Assembly: GCA_002411015.1 (NCBI GenBank)
Contig: DHPY01000028.1
Coordinates: forward strand, 274 to 29,371
Direction: 5' to 3'
DNA: 29,098 bases
Origin: Armatimonadetes bacterium UBA5352
Lineage (GTDB): Bacteria; Armatimonadota; Zipacnadia; Zipacnadales; UBA5352
Below are positions 15,228-22,439 of the stretch, piece by piece. The position numbers and the translations under genes were made by a program. The stretch's first letter is position 1. Each line of letters starts with the position of its first letter. The notes below the pieces were generated by a model, which saw nothing but the letters and a program-made list of their open reading frames with translations, was not told where the DNA came from and searched no databases.

Positions 15228-16717
15228 CGGTTCACTCCCCATAGCGGGTTCTTCACGTGCTCTGGCAGTCTGCGGACGAACGAGGTATAGGCGGGCTCCA
15301 TCGAGTGCAGCAGGCGATCGAGCAGCAGCTCCGACAGCTCGCGCCTGGTCCCCTGGTGCGCCGGGTCCTCCGAGAGGTTGCGGAACTCGTTCGGGTCCTC
15401 CTGGAGGTCGTAGAGCTCGCCGATCGCGTCGGTGCCATGATAGGCGTACTTGTAGCGATCCGTCGTGAGCAGCATGGCCCCGCGCGCGCGGTTGTTGTCC
15501 ACGTACTCCGTGAGGGCGTGGCCGCGCGAGTCTCCGGTGCCTTCGAGGATCGGCCGCAGGCTCGGTGCAGCCATCTCCGGCGGACGCGAGACGCCTGCAT
15601 AGTCGAGAGCGGTGGCGCTGAGCGAGAAGGTCTCCACGACGCCATCATAACGACCCGGGCAGGTCCCGCTGCGCAGGCGCTCGGGGAGGTAAGCGATGGT
15701 GGGCATCCGCACGACCTGCTCGAGGAAGACGCCCTTGCCCCAGCGGCCCCAGTCGCCGAGCATCTCCCCGTGGTCGGAGGTGCTGATGATGAGGGTGTCC
15801 TCGGCCTGCCCGTTGGCCTCCAGATCGCTGAGGATGTTCCCGAGGATGTCATCGATGAGCGTCATCATCGCGTAGTAATAGGCGACGCGGGTCTGCACGA
15901 GGCGGCGCTGCTCGGGCGTGGCCTGCTTCGCAGGGCGGTTGAGGAACGCCGGGCGGTCGGTGAGCGCCAGCTCGTAGCTGTCAGGAAATGGCATCTCATC
16001 GGGATCGTACATCTCGGCATACTCACGTGGCGGATCGAAGGGCCCATGTGGGCCGCAGAACCCGACCCAGAGCATCCACGGCTCCTCGGGCTTCTGCGTG
16101 CGGTCGCGGAGGAACTCGCGCGCCATTTCGCCGATGTAATAATCGATGTACTCCTCGGTTGGCAGCACGTTGATCAGCGTGCCATCATCGTAATCGGCTG
16201 TCTGGCGCTGAGCGTAGATCTCGCTGTAGGCACCGGGGCGCTTCTCCTCGAGCCAGCGCGCGTATGCCTGGCCGAGTGGCGCCGGTCCGACCGCATCGCC
16301 CCACTGGCGGCGCCAGCGGGCGCCCTTGCCGCCGGAGAGGCGGGTCCAGTCATAGCCCTTCGGCTCGAGCATGTGGATCTTCCCGCAGGCGCCGGTGTAG
16401 TAGCCCGCGCCCTGCAGGCGCTCCATGAAGGTCGTCTCCCATTGCGGGAGGATCGGCGTGGTATCGATCTCGCTCTCCATGTACTGCACGCCATGCTGAT
16501 GGGTGTAGCGCCCGGTATGCAGGCAGGCGCGCGCCGGGATACAGACCGTGTTCTGGGTGTAGGCGCGGGTGAAACGTGTGCCGCGCTCGGCCAGTGCATC
16601 GAAGTTCGGGGTGCGGCAGATCTCGTTGCCATTGACGCCGAGCGTGTCGTAGCGCTGCTGGTCGGTCGTGATGATGATGATGTTCGGTCGCCCGCATCGC
16701 TCGGGCATGGCAGTCAT
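15224..16717 (-). CDS. Cys-type sulfatase (alkaline phosphatase superfamily)
   Basis: A 497-residue enzyme. ATG 16717 overlaps the metallophosphoesterase stop as ATGA. N-terminal NIIIITTDQQRYDTLG carries the metal-binding Asp19. The CxPxR maturation motif (CIPAR, Cys59) needs oxidation of the Cys to formylglycine for activity. Downstream come the TGRYTHQHG segment, CGPHGPFDPP, and the metal-binding TSDHGEMLGD. The C-terminal part ends with a YDLQEDPNEFRNL segment typical of the family. The substrate is a sulfate ester, probably of a carbohydrate; phosphonate or phosphodiester relatives exist. No signal peptide is present, unlike the flanking hydrolases. It may act in the cytoplasm. Confidence 0.92.
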   Translation of the reverse strand: MTAMPERCGRPNIIIITTDQQRYDTLGVNGNEICRTPNFDALAERGTRFTRAYTQNTVCIPARACLHTGRYTHQHGVQYMESEIDTTPILPQWETTFMERLQGAGYYTGACGKIHMLEPKGYDWTRLSGGKGARWRRQWGDAVGPAPLGQAYARWLEEKRPGAYSEIYAQRQTADYDDGTLINVLPTEEYIDYYIGEMAREFLRDRTQKPEEPWMLWVGFCGPHGPFDPPREYAEMYDPDEMPFPDSYELALTDRPAFLNRPAKQATPEQRRLVQTRVAYYYAMMTLIDDILGNILSDLEANGQAEDTLIISTSDHGEMLGDWGRWGKGVFLEQVVRMPTIAYLPERLRSGTCPGRYDGVVETFSLSATALDYAGVSRPPEMAAPSLRPILEGTGDSRGHALTEYVDNNRARGAMLLTTDRYKYAYHGTDAIGELYDLQEDPNEFRNLSEDPAHQGTRRELSELLLDRLLHSMEPAYTSFVRRLPEHVKNPLWGVNR

Positions 16718-18666
16718 CTCCGTTTCGGCAGGACGCGGGTGAGCGGGACGGTTCCTGTAAGGTCGCCCGGCCCTGTCGATATCATCCACGACTGCGCCTT
16801 CTCGGGCGTGAATGCCTCTCGGATCAGCCCGCGGTTGGCGACCTGCCGCAGCTCCCATTCGATGCGGTCGCGATAGACCCGGAAGACGCGGTAGGCGTTG
16901 GGCCACTCGGCGAAGCCCGGGTTCTGCACATGCGTGATGCCCTCGACCACATTAACCTGGTTCCAGTGACTGTGGCCGCATAGGGTGGCGATCACGTTCG
17001 GCGCCTGCTCGATGGCGTCGAGCGCCTCGGCTGAGTCTGCGCAGGTGCTCCCGCGCATGAGGTGGCCGCAGGAGCTCGCGGTGAGGCGATCATGGAAGCC
17101 GTAGTGCCAGACGACGATGGTGGGCGTCTGCGTGTCGGCGGCGAGCGTCTCGCGCAGCCACTGCATCTGCCCCTCAGGCAGGCCGATGGCGACCCAGTCA
17201 TCGCGGATGATGTGGTCGAGGATGCTACCATCGCGCGTGCGCCAGTATGAGGCGTCGAGGACGATGAAGCGCAGCGAGCCGCGCTCGAGCACGTAGTTCA
17301 GCTCCCCGCGCGGGAAGAGTTCAGGAACGAGGCGAAGTGCATCCGGCCGGGAGCTTTCGAGGTAGCTGTCATGATTGCCGATGCAGCCATAGACCGGCAG
17401 ATCGACATCATTGAGGACGCCCGCGAGCAGCTCAAAGTCGGCTGCGGTGCCGCTGTTGGTCATGTCGCCCGCTATGAGCGCGAAGTCCGCGCCGCTGGCC
17501 TGCAGCGACTGGAGCTCGTCGCGCAAGGCAGCCACCGATGGCTCGTACATGATGACGTTCATCCACGGACTGCGGCCGGTCGAGAGGTGGGTGTCGGAGA
17601 AGAGCGTGAAAGCCATCAGCGGCTGCTCGACAGGCCGCGGTGTCGTGCGGAGGCGCAGTTCGACGAACTCGCCAGCCGGACGGGAATGCGGGCCGGCCAC
17701 CGTGATGTAGTGCCGTCCTGCAGGGAGGAGCCACTCAGTCAACTGCACCCGCGGCGATGGGCGTCGGCCCCGGATGTCCGGGATGGCCTCCCGCACAGGC
17801 ACCGGCCCCCAGTCGCGCGCGGTGACCATCGGCGCGGCTATGAGCGTGCTGTCGCTCAGGACATACGCGCGCAGGCCCGGGCGCAGGTCCTCATCCGGGC
17901 GCAGGCGGAGGCTGCCGGTGACCCAGGTGGCCTCAGGCACATCCACCGCGAAGGTCAGCAGCCCGTCCGCGGGTATCCGCACCTGCGGCTCGTCCGGTAG
18001 CGCCGCGTGCAACTGCGCGAGATCCGGAGCGAACGCGCCATCGGTCGCGCGCAGCCGGAGCGACCTGCCAGGTTCCAGACGGCTGATGCGGCTGTTCGAC
18101 CACGTGCGGACGAAGGTCTCAAGGTGCGGGTAGACCTCAAGCGGGGGATCGGGCACCTCCGTGGGAATGATGGCGACGTCATCGAACCAGCTCTCAGCGC
18201 TCCCGACCATCGCCAGCATCAGGTCGCAGTCGTTCTCGCGGAAGTCTTCAGCGCGGATGGCGCCGACAAGCTGCACCCACTCGCCGGCCTTGCCGCCGGA
18301 GACGGAGGCTTTCGTGTGCCGCGTCTCGCCATCGCTGGCGGAGATATAGAGCTGGACAGCGCCTTCGGCGCCGGCATAGACCCAGGCCGAGAACTGGTAG
18401 TCCGAGGTCGGGTCGAGGGTGCCATCGAGCCTGAAGTAGGCCCCTCCGCGTGGATCGGGCGTTACGCGTAGAGATCGCGCGCCGGTGTGCGCGCGCGAGT
18501 CATCAGCGGCGTAGGTGGCCTGATAGGTGTGCAGATCGGGCACCTCGGCCTCAAAGCCCTCGCTGAGCACCGGTTCGTCCTGTGCAGCAACTACAGCGGC
18601 AAGCGCCAGTAGCGCGATGATGCAGTAGAAAGCGATCATGCGGAATCGGTGGTAGGCACAGGTCAT
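16714..18666 (-). CDS. Exported metallophosphoesterase with N-terminal carbohydrate-binding-like domain
   Basis: A 650-residue protein. ATG 18666 lies 4 bases after the radical SAM stop; ATG 18639 (MIAFYC) is an alternative. The N-terminus has a signal peptide ending AAVVAAQ. Residues about 35-160 resemble a jelly-roll carbohydrate-binding module (HTGARSLRV, GGAYFRLDG, FSAWVYAG, WFDDVAII). The C-terminal calcineurin-like metallophosphatase carries all metal motifs: SDTHL (Asp358), GDMTN, GNHD (Asn431-His432), WHYGFH and GHSH (564-567). It likely hydrolyses a phosphomonoester or phosphodiester outside the cytoplasm. The stop overlaps the sulfatase start by 4 bases, so translation of the two is coupled. 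Confidence 0.85.
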   Translation of the reverse strand: MTCAYHRFRMIAFYCIIALLALAAVVAAQDEPVLSEGFEAEVPDLHTYQATYAADDSRAHTGARSLRVTPDPRGGAYFRLDGTLDPTSDYQFSAWVYAGAEGAVQLYISASDGETRHTKASVSGGKAGEWVQLVGAIRAEDFRENDCDLMLAMVGSAESWFDDVAIIPTEVPDPPLEVYPHLETFVRTWSNSRISRLEPGRSLRLRATDGAFAPDLAQLHAALPDEPQVRIPADGLLTFAVDVPEATWVTGSLRLRPDEDLRPGLRAYVLSDSTLIAAPMVTARDWGPVPVREAIPDIRGRRPSPRVQLTEWLLPAGRHYITVAGPHSRPAGEFVELRLRTTPRPVEQPLMAFTLFSDTHLSTGRSPWMNVIMYEPSVAALRDELQSLQASGADFALIAGDMTNSGTAADFELLAGVLNDVDLPVYGCIGNHDSYLESSRPDALRLVPELFPRGELNYVLERGSLRFIVLDASYWRTRDGSILDHIIRDDWVAIGLPEGQMQWLRETLAADTQTPTIVVWHYGFHDRLTASSCGHLMRGSTCADSAEALDAIEQAPNVIATLCGHSHWNQVNVVEGITHVQNPGFAEWPNAYRVFRVYRDRIEWELRQVANRGLIREAFTPEKAQSWMISTGPGDLTGTVPLTRVLPKRR

Positions 18667-18670
18667 CACC

Positions 18671-19990
18671 TCAGGCGGGCTCCTGTTCGAGGCGCTTGTA
18701 GGTCGAGTGCGGGCAGTCCCTCGAGGCGGCGAGCTTCCGGCCGGGCAGGGCAATGGAACTGCAGCCGCAGAAGAAGCTCTCGGCGCGCTGGCCGAGCGCA
18801 GGCGACATCTCGTCCCACATCTCGCGCGATTCGGTGCTGATGTAGAGCAGCACGTCCTTGTCCCAGCGCCGCACCTGCTCCGCCATGAAGTGGTAGATCT
18901 CGGAGCGGACATCGTGCGGGAACGGCCCGGTGATGACGCCCTCCATCTCCTCTGACGCATCTCGCGCGCGCTGGACAAGCTCCGGATCAAGCAGGTCGAG
19001 ATCGATCTTCGCGGCAAGGCTCTCCACGCTGTTCCACATGACGACGCAGAAGCCGATCGACTCGGGCGTGGTGAGGGCACACATCTGCTCGATGATTGAG
19101 GCGTGCTCCTCGCGCCAGTTCCGCACCGGCATCAGCGGCTTGAACTTGAAGCGCACCGGGATGCCCATCTCCTGGCACTTCGCGGCGGCCTCGATGCGCT
19201 CGATGGCAGGCCCGGAGCCCGGCTCGATATTGCGGGCGGCGCTCTCGCAGGCGGTGCTCCAGATGCCGATCAGCCGGTCGCGGTGCTCGACATCCGCGAG
19301 CCAGTCCACGTTCGCGCTGGTGGAGTGGAAGTAGCCGTAGCGATCATGAGCAGCGAGCGTGGCGGCGTAGCGCCCGATACAATCATACTCGGGCTCCCAC
19401 GCGATGTGGTCGGCGGCCCAGCCGATCATGCGGAAGCACTGTTGCCACGGGCGCTCGGCGATCACGCGCGGCACCGCGACCTCCATGAACTCCTCAATGT
19501 TGAGGCCGATCGCGGTGAAGAGGCTGGACTTCCCGGCGCCGCAGTACTGGCAGCCGTGCGGACAGCCGGACATCGTGCCGAAGTCCTTCGTTGGCCAGCA
19601 GACGTAGTTCTTGCGCCAGTCATCCTCGCGCTCGTGGTAGGGGCGTGCGGTGTCTATGTGGCCGAGAAGCTGGTGCACGTGGCCGAGGCCAGTGCCTTCG
19701 GGCAGGCCGGCGACGATCTCCTCATACTCGGGCTTCGTGTCCTCGAGGTCCTGGACGGTGAAGACCAGCGGCCGGCCCCAGGAGCCTGCGGGGTGGCTGA
19801 AGACCATCTCCGGCGTCCACGCGGCCTGGAGGTCCTCCAGCACACCCGGCACCTCGTCGCGGCTGAACTTCTGCGCGCCACTCTCAGGAAGCTCAATGGC
19901 GCCGAGCATCCGCTCCATGCGCGCGACCATGCGTGGATCGCTCTCGACCTCATCGAGGTAGTAGACGCGAACTGGCTCGAGTCTGTACAC
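18671..19990 (-). CDS. Radical SAM protein of the spore photoproduct lyase type
   Basis: A 439-residue cytoplasmic enzyme. The start is GTG 19990 with GGAAGGTGA six bases upstream. The radical SAM cluster motif CPHGCQYC holds Cys143, Cys147 and Cys150 (CxxxCxxC, [4Fe-4S] with S-adenosylmethionine). The later part resembles spore photoproduct lyase: STSANVDWL..HRDRLIGIWS, then IEPGSGPAIERIEAAAKCQEMGIPVRFKFKPLMP. Two further cysteines occur near the end (FFCGCSS). True spore photoproduct lyase repairs DNA in endospore formers, which this genome does not look like, so another radical reaction is probable. It sits in an operon with a Cys-type sulfatase and hydrolases; whether it acts on them is speculation. 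Confidence 0.82.
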   Translation of the reverse strand: MYRLEPVRVYYLDEVESDPRMVARMERMLGAIELPESGAQKFSRDEVPGVLEDLQAAWTPEMVFSHPAGSWGRPLVFTVQDLEDTKPEYEEIVAGLPEGTGLGHVHQLLGHIDTARPYHEREDDWRKNYVCWPTKDFGTMSGCPHGCQYCGAGKSSLFTAIGLNIEEFMEVAVPRVIAERPWQQCFRMIGWAADHIAWEPEYDCIGRYAATLAAHDRYGYFHSTSANVDWLADVEHRDRLIGIWSTACESAARNIEPGSGPAIERIEAAAKCQEMGIPVRFKFKPLMPVRNWREEHASIIEQMCALTTPESIGFCVVMWNSVESLAAKIDLDLLDPELVQRARDASEEMEGVITGPFPHDVRSEIYHFMAEQVRRWDKDVLLYISTESREMWDEMSPALGQRAESFFCGCSSIALPGRKLAASRDCPHSTYKRLEQEPA

Positions 19991-20047
19991 GCCAGATCAC
20001 CTTCCGCGGCTGTCGGTAGGTTGCGTGACTGCGCGACGAGGTGTGAT

Positions 20048-20380
20048 TCACCCTTCGCTGCCCATTACCTTCGGATGCGGCGTCTTCAGTACGAGGAATG
20101 TCAGCAGGTCCTGGCCCGCGTTGCTGACGAGCATCGGCGTCTGGAAGGCCACCTGCAGCGCCTCGCCACGCTCCACGATATGCTCGGCGCCGGCCTCCTC
20201 CTCGAACTTGAGGGTGCCGTTGAGCGGCACGAGCAGCACGTTCGAATTCGCCTTGTGGTACGGCAGCGCCTCACCCGGCTGGAGCCGGATGCGCATGATC
20301 TGGATCGGGTCAGTCTCGTAGACGGGCCCGCGTTCGGGGCCGCTGCTGAGCATGAGGTCTATCTTCTTCGGTGTGTCCAT
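20048..20380 (-). CDS. Small cupin-domain protein
   Basis: A 110-residue single-domain protein. ATG 20380 follows a perfect AGGAGG nine bases upstream. The sheet pattern IQIMRIRLQPGEALPYHKANSNVLLVPLNGTLKFE and IVERGEALQVAFQTPMLVSNAG is that of cupin_2. Only one His remains of the usual HxH(x)nE metal-binding motif (PYHKANSN), so metal binding may be weakened or absent. It could bind a small ligand or act as an accessory factor. It lies 57 bases before the radical SAM gene and 39 bases after an oxidoreductase, all transcribed together. Confidence 0.8.
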   Translation of the reverse strand: MDTPKKIDLMLSSGPERGPVYETDPIQIMRIRLQPGEALPYHKANSNVLLVPLNGTLKFEEEAGAEHIVERGEALQVAFQTPMLVSNAGQDLLTFLVLKTPHPKVMGSEG

Positions 20381-20419
20381 GGCTATCGTCCTCCTGAGGG
20401 TCACTGCTATCGCGTATGG

Positions 20420-21352
20420 CTATCCCAGCGTCCTGATACGCCCTGCGAGGCGGTGGCTCGCAAGGGCATCACGGGCGTTAACGTGCGGCTGCTCCTCGCC
20501 GCGCACGCAGGCGAAGAAGTGCTCAAGCTGCGCCGCGAAGCCCCAGCGCGTGGCCTCGGAGAGCTGCCAGCAGCACTGGTCAGGGCTCCAGCGGACGCGG
20601 TTGCCATCGGTGACCAGTTCGACCTCACGCGGGGCGTCCACGATCGCGCTGTGGCCCTCCCCGTGCAGCACCAGGCGCTCGATCCAGCGCCCGGCCTGGC
20701 GCGACATCAGGAAGCTGCCGAAGGCGCCGCTCTCGAAGCCGATGCTCACCGATGCGCGCAGGTCCGTTTCGCCGTCATGCTCCATGCGGCCCGTCACGTC
20801 CGCCGCCTCGCCGCAGAGCCAGCGCATCGCGTCGAGGATGTGCAGCGAGTTGGTCACGATCTCGCGGAAGATCCCGCCGGAGCCGCTCTTCTCGGCCGCG
20901 CAGACCGCGATCTCATGCCCCGCGAAGTGCTCATATGCGCGGCGATAGACCGGGGCGAACCGGCGGTTCACGCTCATCAGCAGCAGCGTGCCGGTGCGCT
21001 CGGAGGCGGCGACCATCTCCTCCGCGCGGGTGAGGTCGGCGGAGAGCGGCTTCTCGCAGAGCGTCGGGATGCCTGCCTCCATCAGCGCGAGCACGGGCTC
21101 GTAGTGCGCGTCAAGCTCCGCGCGCACGGGGGTGAGCACGAGGGCGCAGTCGCAGGCATCCGGGTCGAGGTCGGCCGCGTCTGCGAGCACGCGCGCGTTC
21201 GCGTAGCGATCGCTGAGCGCGCCCCGAACCTCCACGGATGCGTCCACGCAGGCGCAGACGCGAGCATCGCGGGCGGCATCAAGCAGCGGCAGGTAGATCT
21301 CGCGGGCGATTCCGCCGCAGCCGATGACCGCGACACGGATCGCTTCGTGCAT
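20420..21352 (-). CDS. Gfo/Idh/MocA-family oxidoreductase
   Basis: A 310-residue NAD(P)-dependent enzyme. ATG 21352 follows AGGAGG in the leader. The Rossmann motif is AVIGCGGIAREIYLP, the EKP signature carries Lys101 (LCEKPLSADL), and the catalytic region is FREIVTNSLHILDAMRWLCG. The C-terminal domain contains ERLVLHGEGHSAIVD and HVNARDALASHRLAGRI. It is an independent member of the family, clearly different from the copy at 10365. It probably acts on a sugar or sugar-like compound in the same pathway as the downstream sulfatase and hydrolases; the substrate is unknown. Confidence 0.88.
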   Translation of the reverse strand: MHEAIRVAVIGCGGIAREIYLPLLDAARDARVCACVDASVEVRGALSDRYANARVLADAADLDPDACDCALVLTPVRAELDAHYEPVLALMEAGIPTLCEKPLSADLTRAEEMVAASERTGTLLLMSVNRRFAPVYRRAYEHFAGHEIAVCAAEKSGSGGIFREIVTNSLHILDAMRWLCGEAADVTGRMEHDGETDLRASVSIGFESGAFGSFLMSRQAGRWIERLVLHGEGHSAIVDAPREVELVTDGNRVRWSPDQCCWQLSEATRWGFAAQLEHFFACVRGEEQPHVNARDALASHRLAGRIRTLG

Positions 21353-21434
21353 TTGTGAGGCCTCCTGTGCTCGGAGCAGGCGAACGTACAGGGTGACTTC
21401 TCCGGGCGGCGCTCGCGGACCTGTGCGAAGACGG

Positions 21435-21872
21435 CTACACCCCGAAGTGCTGCAGCCCGTGGTCGAGGCGCTCGCGCCGGGCCGCCGGGTCCTCGCCCGG
21501 GTGGGAGCAGACCTGCTCGAGCCCGTCAAAGTGCGCGCGGATGATCCGGAGGTAGTCTCGGAACGTGATCTGCTGGCCTTCGGTCATGCCGAAGTATGCC
21601 AGGAGCCGCCGGTCCAGGTCATCATTGTAGTCCTGCTTGGAGCGCGGCGGGTCGAGGTGCGTGAGCATGTCATCGCAGCGCCCGGCTACGAGATGGACAC
21701 AGGGGTCGCAGATGTCATCCGCGCCAACCAGGAAGGTGATCAGCACCTCCGGATCTGCCATCACCTGTTCCGCGACCGTGTGAACGGCGTGGCTGTAGGG
21801 GTGCGGCCTGAACTCCCCGCCGCCGCCGATCTGCGAGATGATATCCAGCAGGTGATGCGGGCGCGCGCGCAT
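21435..21872 (-). CDS. DUF1284-like Cys-rich protein
   Basis: A 145-residue protein. The ATG at 21872 begins MRARPHHLLD, which resembles the RxHHLL start of DUF1284 proteins. An ATG four codons upstream (21884) sits directly against the GAGAGG site, so it is less likely. The central ADDICDPCVHLVAGRC segment holds Cys55, Cys58 and Cys66, a probable metal or iron-sulfur site, and matches the DDIC..C pattern of that family. The family has no assigned reaction to my knowledge. It is the first gene of the minus-strand operon and is divergent from a broken UroD-like gene. Confidence 0.7.
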   Translation of the reverse strand: MRARPHHLLDIISQIGGGGEFRPHPYSHAVHTVAEQVMADPEVLITFLVGADDICDPCVHLVAGRCDDMLTHLDPPRSKQDYNDDLDRRLLAYFGMTEGQQITFRDYLRIIRAHFDGLEQVCSHPGEDPAARRERLDHGLQHFGV

Positions 21873-21955
21873 GATGCTCGCCATCCTCTCAGAGCTGATC
21901 GGGCCGTGCGATATCGGGAAGGTTGCGGCCAAGGATTCGTCGAACGCGGGCAGTG

Positions 21956-21972
21956 ACCTGCATCAGGCAGGT
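21956..21972. promoter_or_regulatory. Dyad in the divergent control region
   Basis: An inverted repeat ACCTGC/GCAGGT with a 5-base spacer lies in the 124-base gap between the DUF1284-like start (-) and the UroD-like GTG (+). It is placed as an operator for a shared regulator would be. I see no strong -10 box. Weak evidence. Confidence 0.25.
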
Positions 21973-21996
21973 GAGGCGAACGCACAGGAGGCAGAC

Positions 21997-22329
21997 GTGA
22001 CATCACGAGAGCGATTCGTAAACGTCCTGACCGGGAAGCCCGCCGACCGGGTGCCCTTCGTGAAGGTCTTCGGCGGCACGAACGCGATCAAGCCGCACTG
22101 GGAGGAGGAGCACCCGGGGATCGGCCAGTGTATTGACGAGCTGCTGCAGTTCGAGGGCACGTACCGTGGCTGGGGTATCACGCCCGTGAACATGACGCGC
22201 TCTTGGTCAGGAGGGGCAAAGGAGCCGGCGGTTCGTGGTCCGATTCTAACATGTGAGACGTTCGACACCGATAGAGGCCTGAAGACCCAAAAGACCGATC
22301 CCGGGATATCTCACACACACTGCAACTGA
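21997..22329 (+). pseudogene. Broken 5' end of a uroporphyrinogen-decarboxylase-like (methyltransferase-type) gene
   Basis: GTG 21997 has a perfect AGGAGG five bases upstream. The first ~68 residues match the N-terminus of UroD-like proteins in these lineages: SRERFVNVLTGKPADRVPF, then a FGGTNA..W segment and GTYRGWGITPVN. Full-length members are roughly 330-400 residues. Here similarity stops near 22200, and the frame ends at 22329 after about 40 unrelated residues. No remaining UroD core is visible in any frame before the convergent gene at 22440. The start signals are intact, so this looks like a recent deletion or rearrangement, or an assembly join. Confidence 0.65.
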
Positions 22330-22439
22330 CACGCCGCCAGCCCGCCCACAAATAGGGTTGACTTCACGTTTCATAGAGGCCGCCGTAGCCGTCCTCCCCC
22401 ATCGCCGGAACGGAGAGGGGGCCGGGGGGAGAAGTCGCC
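22330..22439. other. Junction stretch with a C/G-rich hairpin
   Basis: No gene. Base composition from about 22250 to 22380 is lower in GC than its surroundings. Short complementary arms CTCCCCC (22394-22400) and GGGGGAG (22425-22431) may act as a terminator for the minus-strand gene that ends at 22440. Confidence 0.4.

Noticed and set aside
15257..16876. 539-codon open frame on the + strand, antisense to the sulfatase
   Set aside because: It mirrors the codon structure of the sulfatase on the other strand, has no recognisable motif and no good start site. Long antisense frames are common at this GC content.
18671..19990. Annotation as an anaerobic sulfatase-maturating enzyme
   Set aside because: The cluster motif is compatible, but the later segments match the spore photoproduct lyase type, and the additional Cys clusters of an anSME SPASM domain are not evident.
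19103..21358. 751-codon open frame on the + strand, antisense to the radical SAM, cupin and oxidoreductase genes
   Set aside because: It spans three clear minus-strand genes, is rich in Arg/Ala/Leu/His and shows no domain; a GC-driven shadow.
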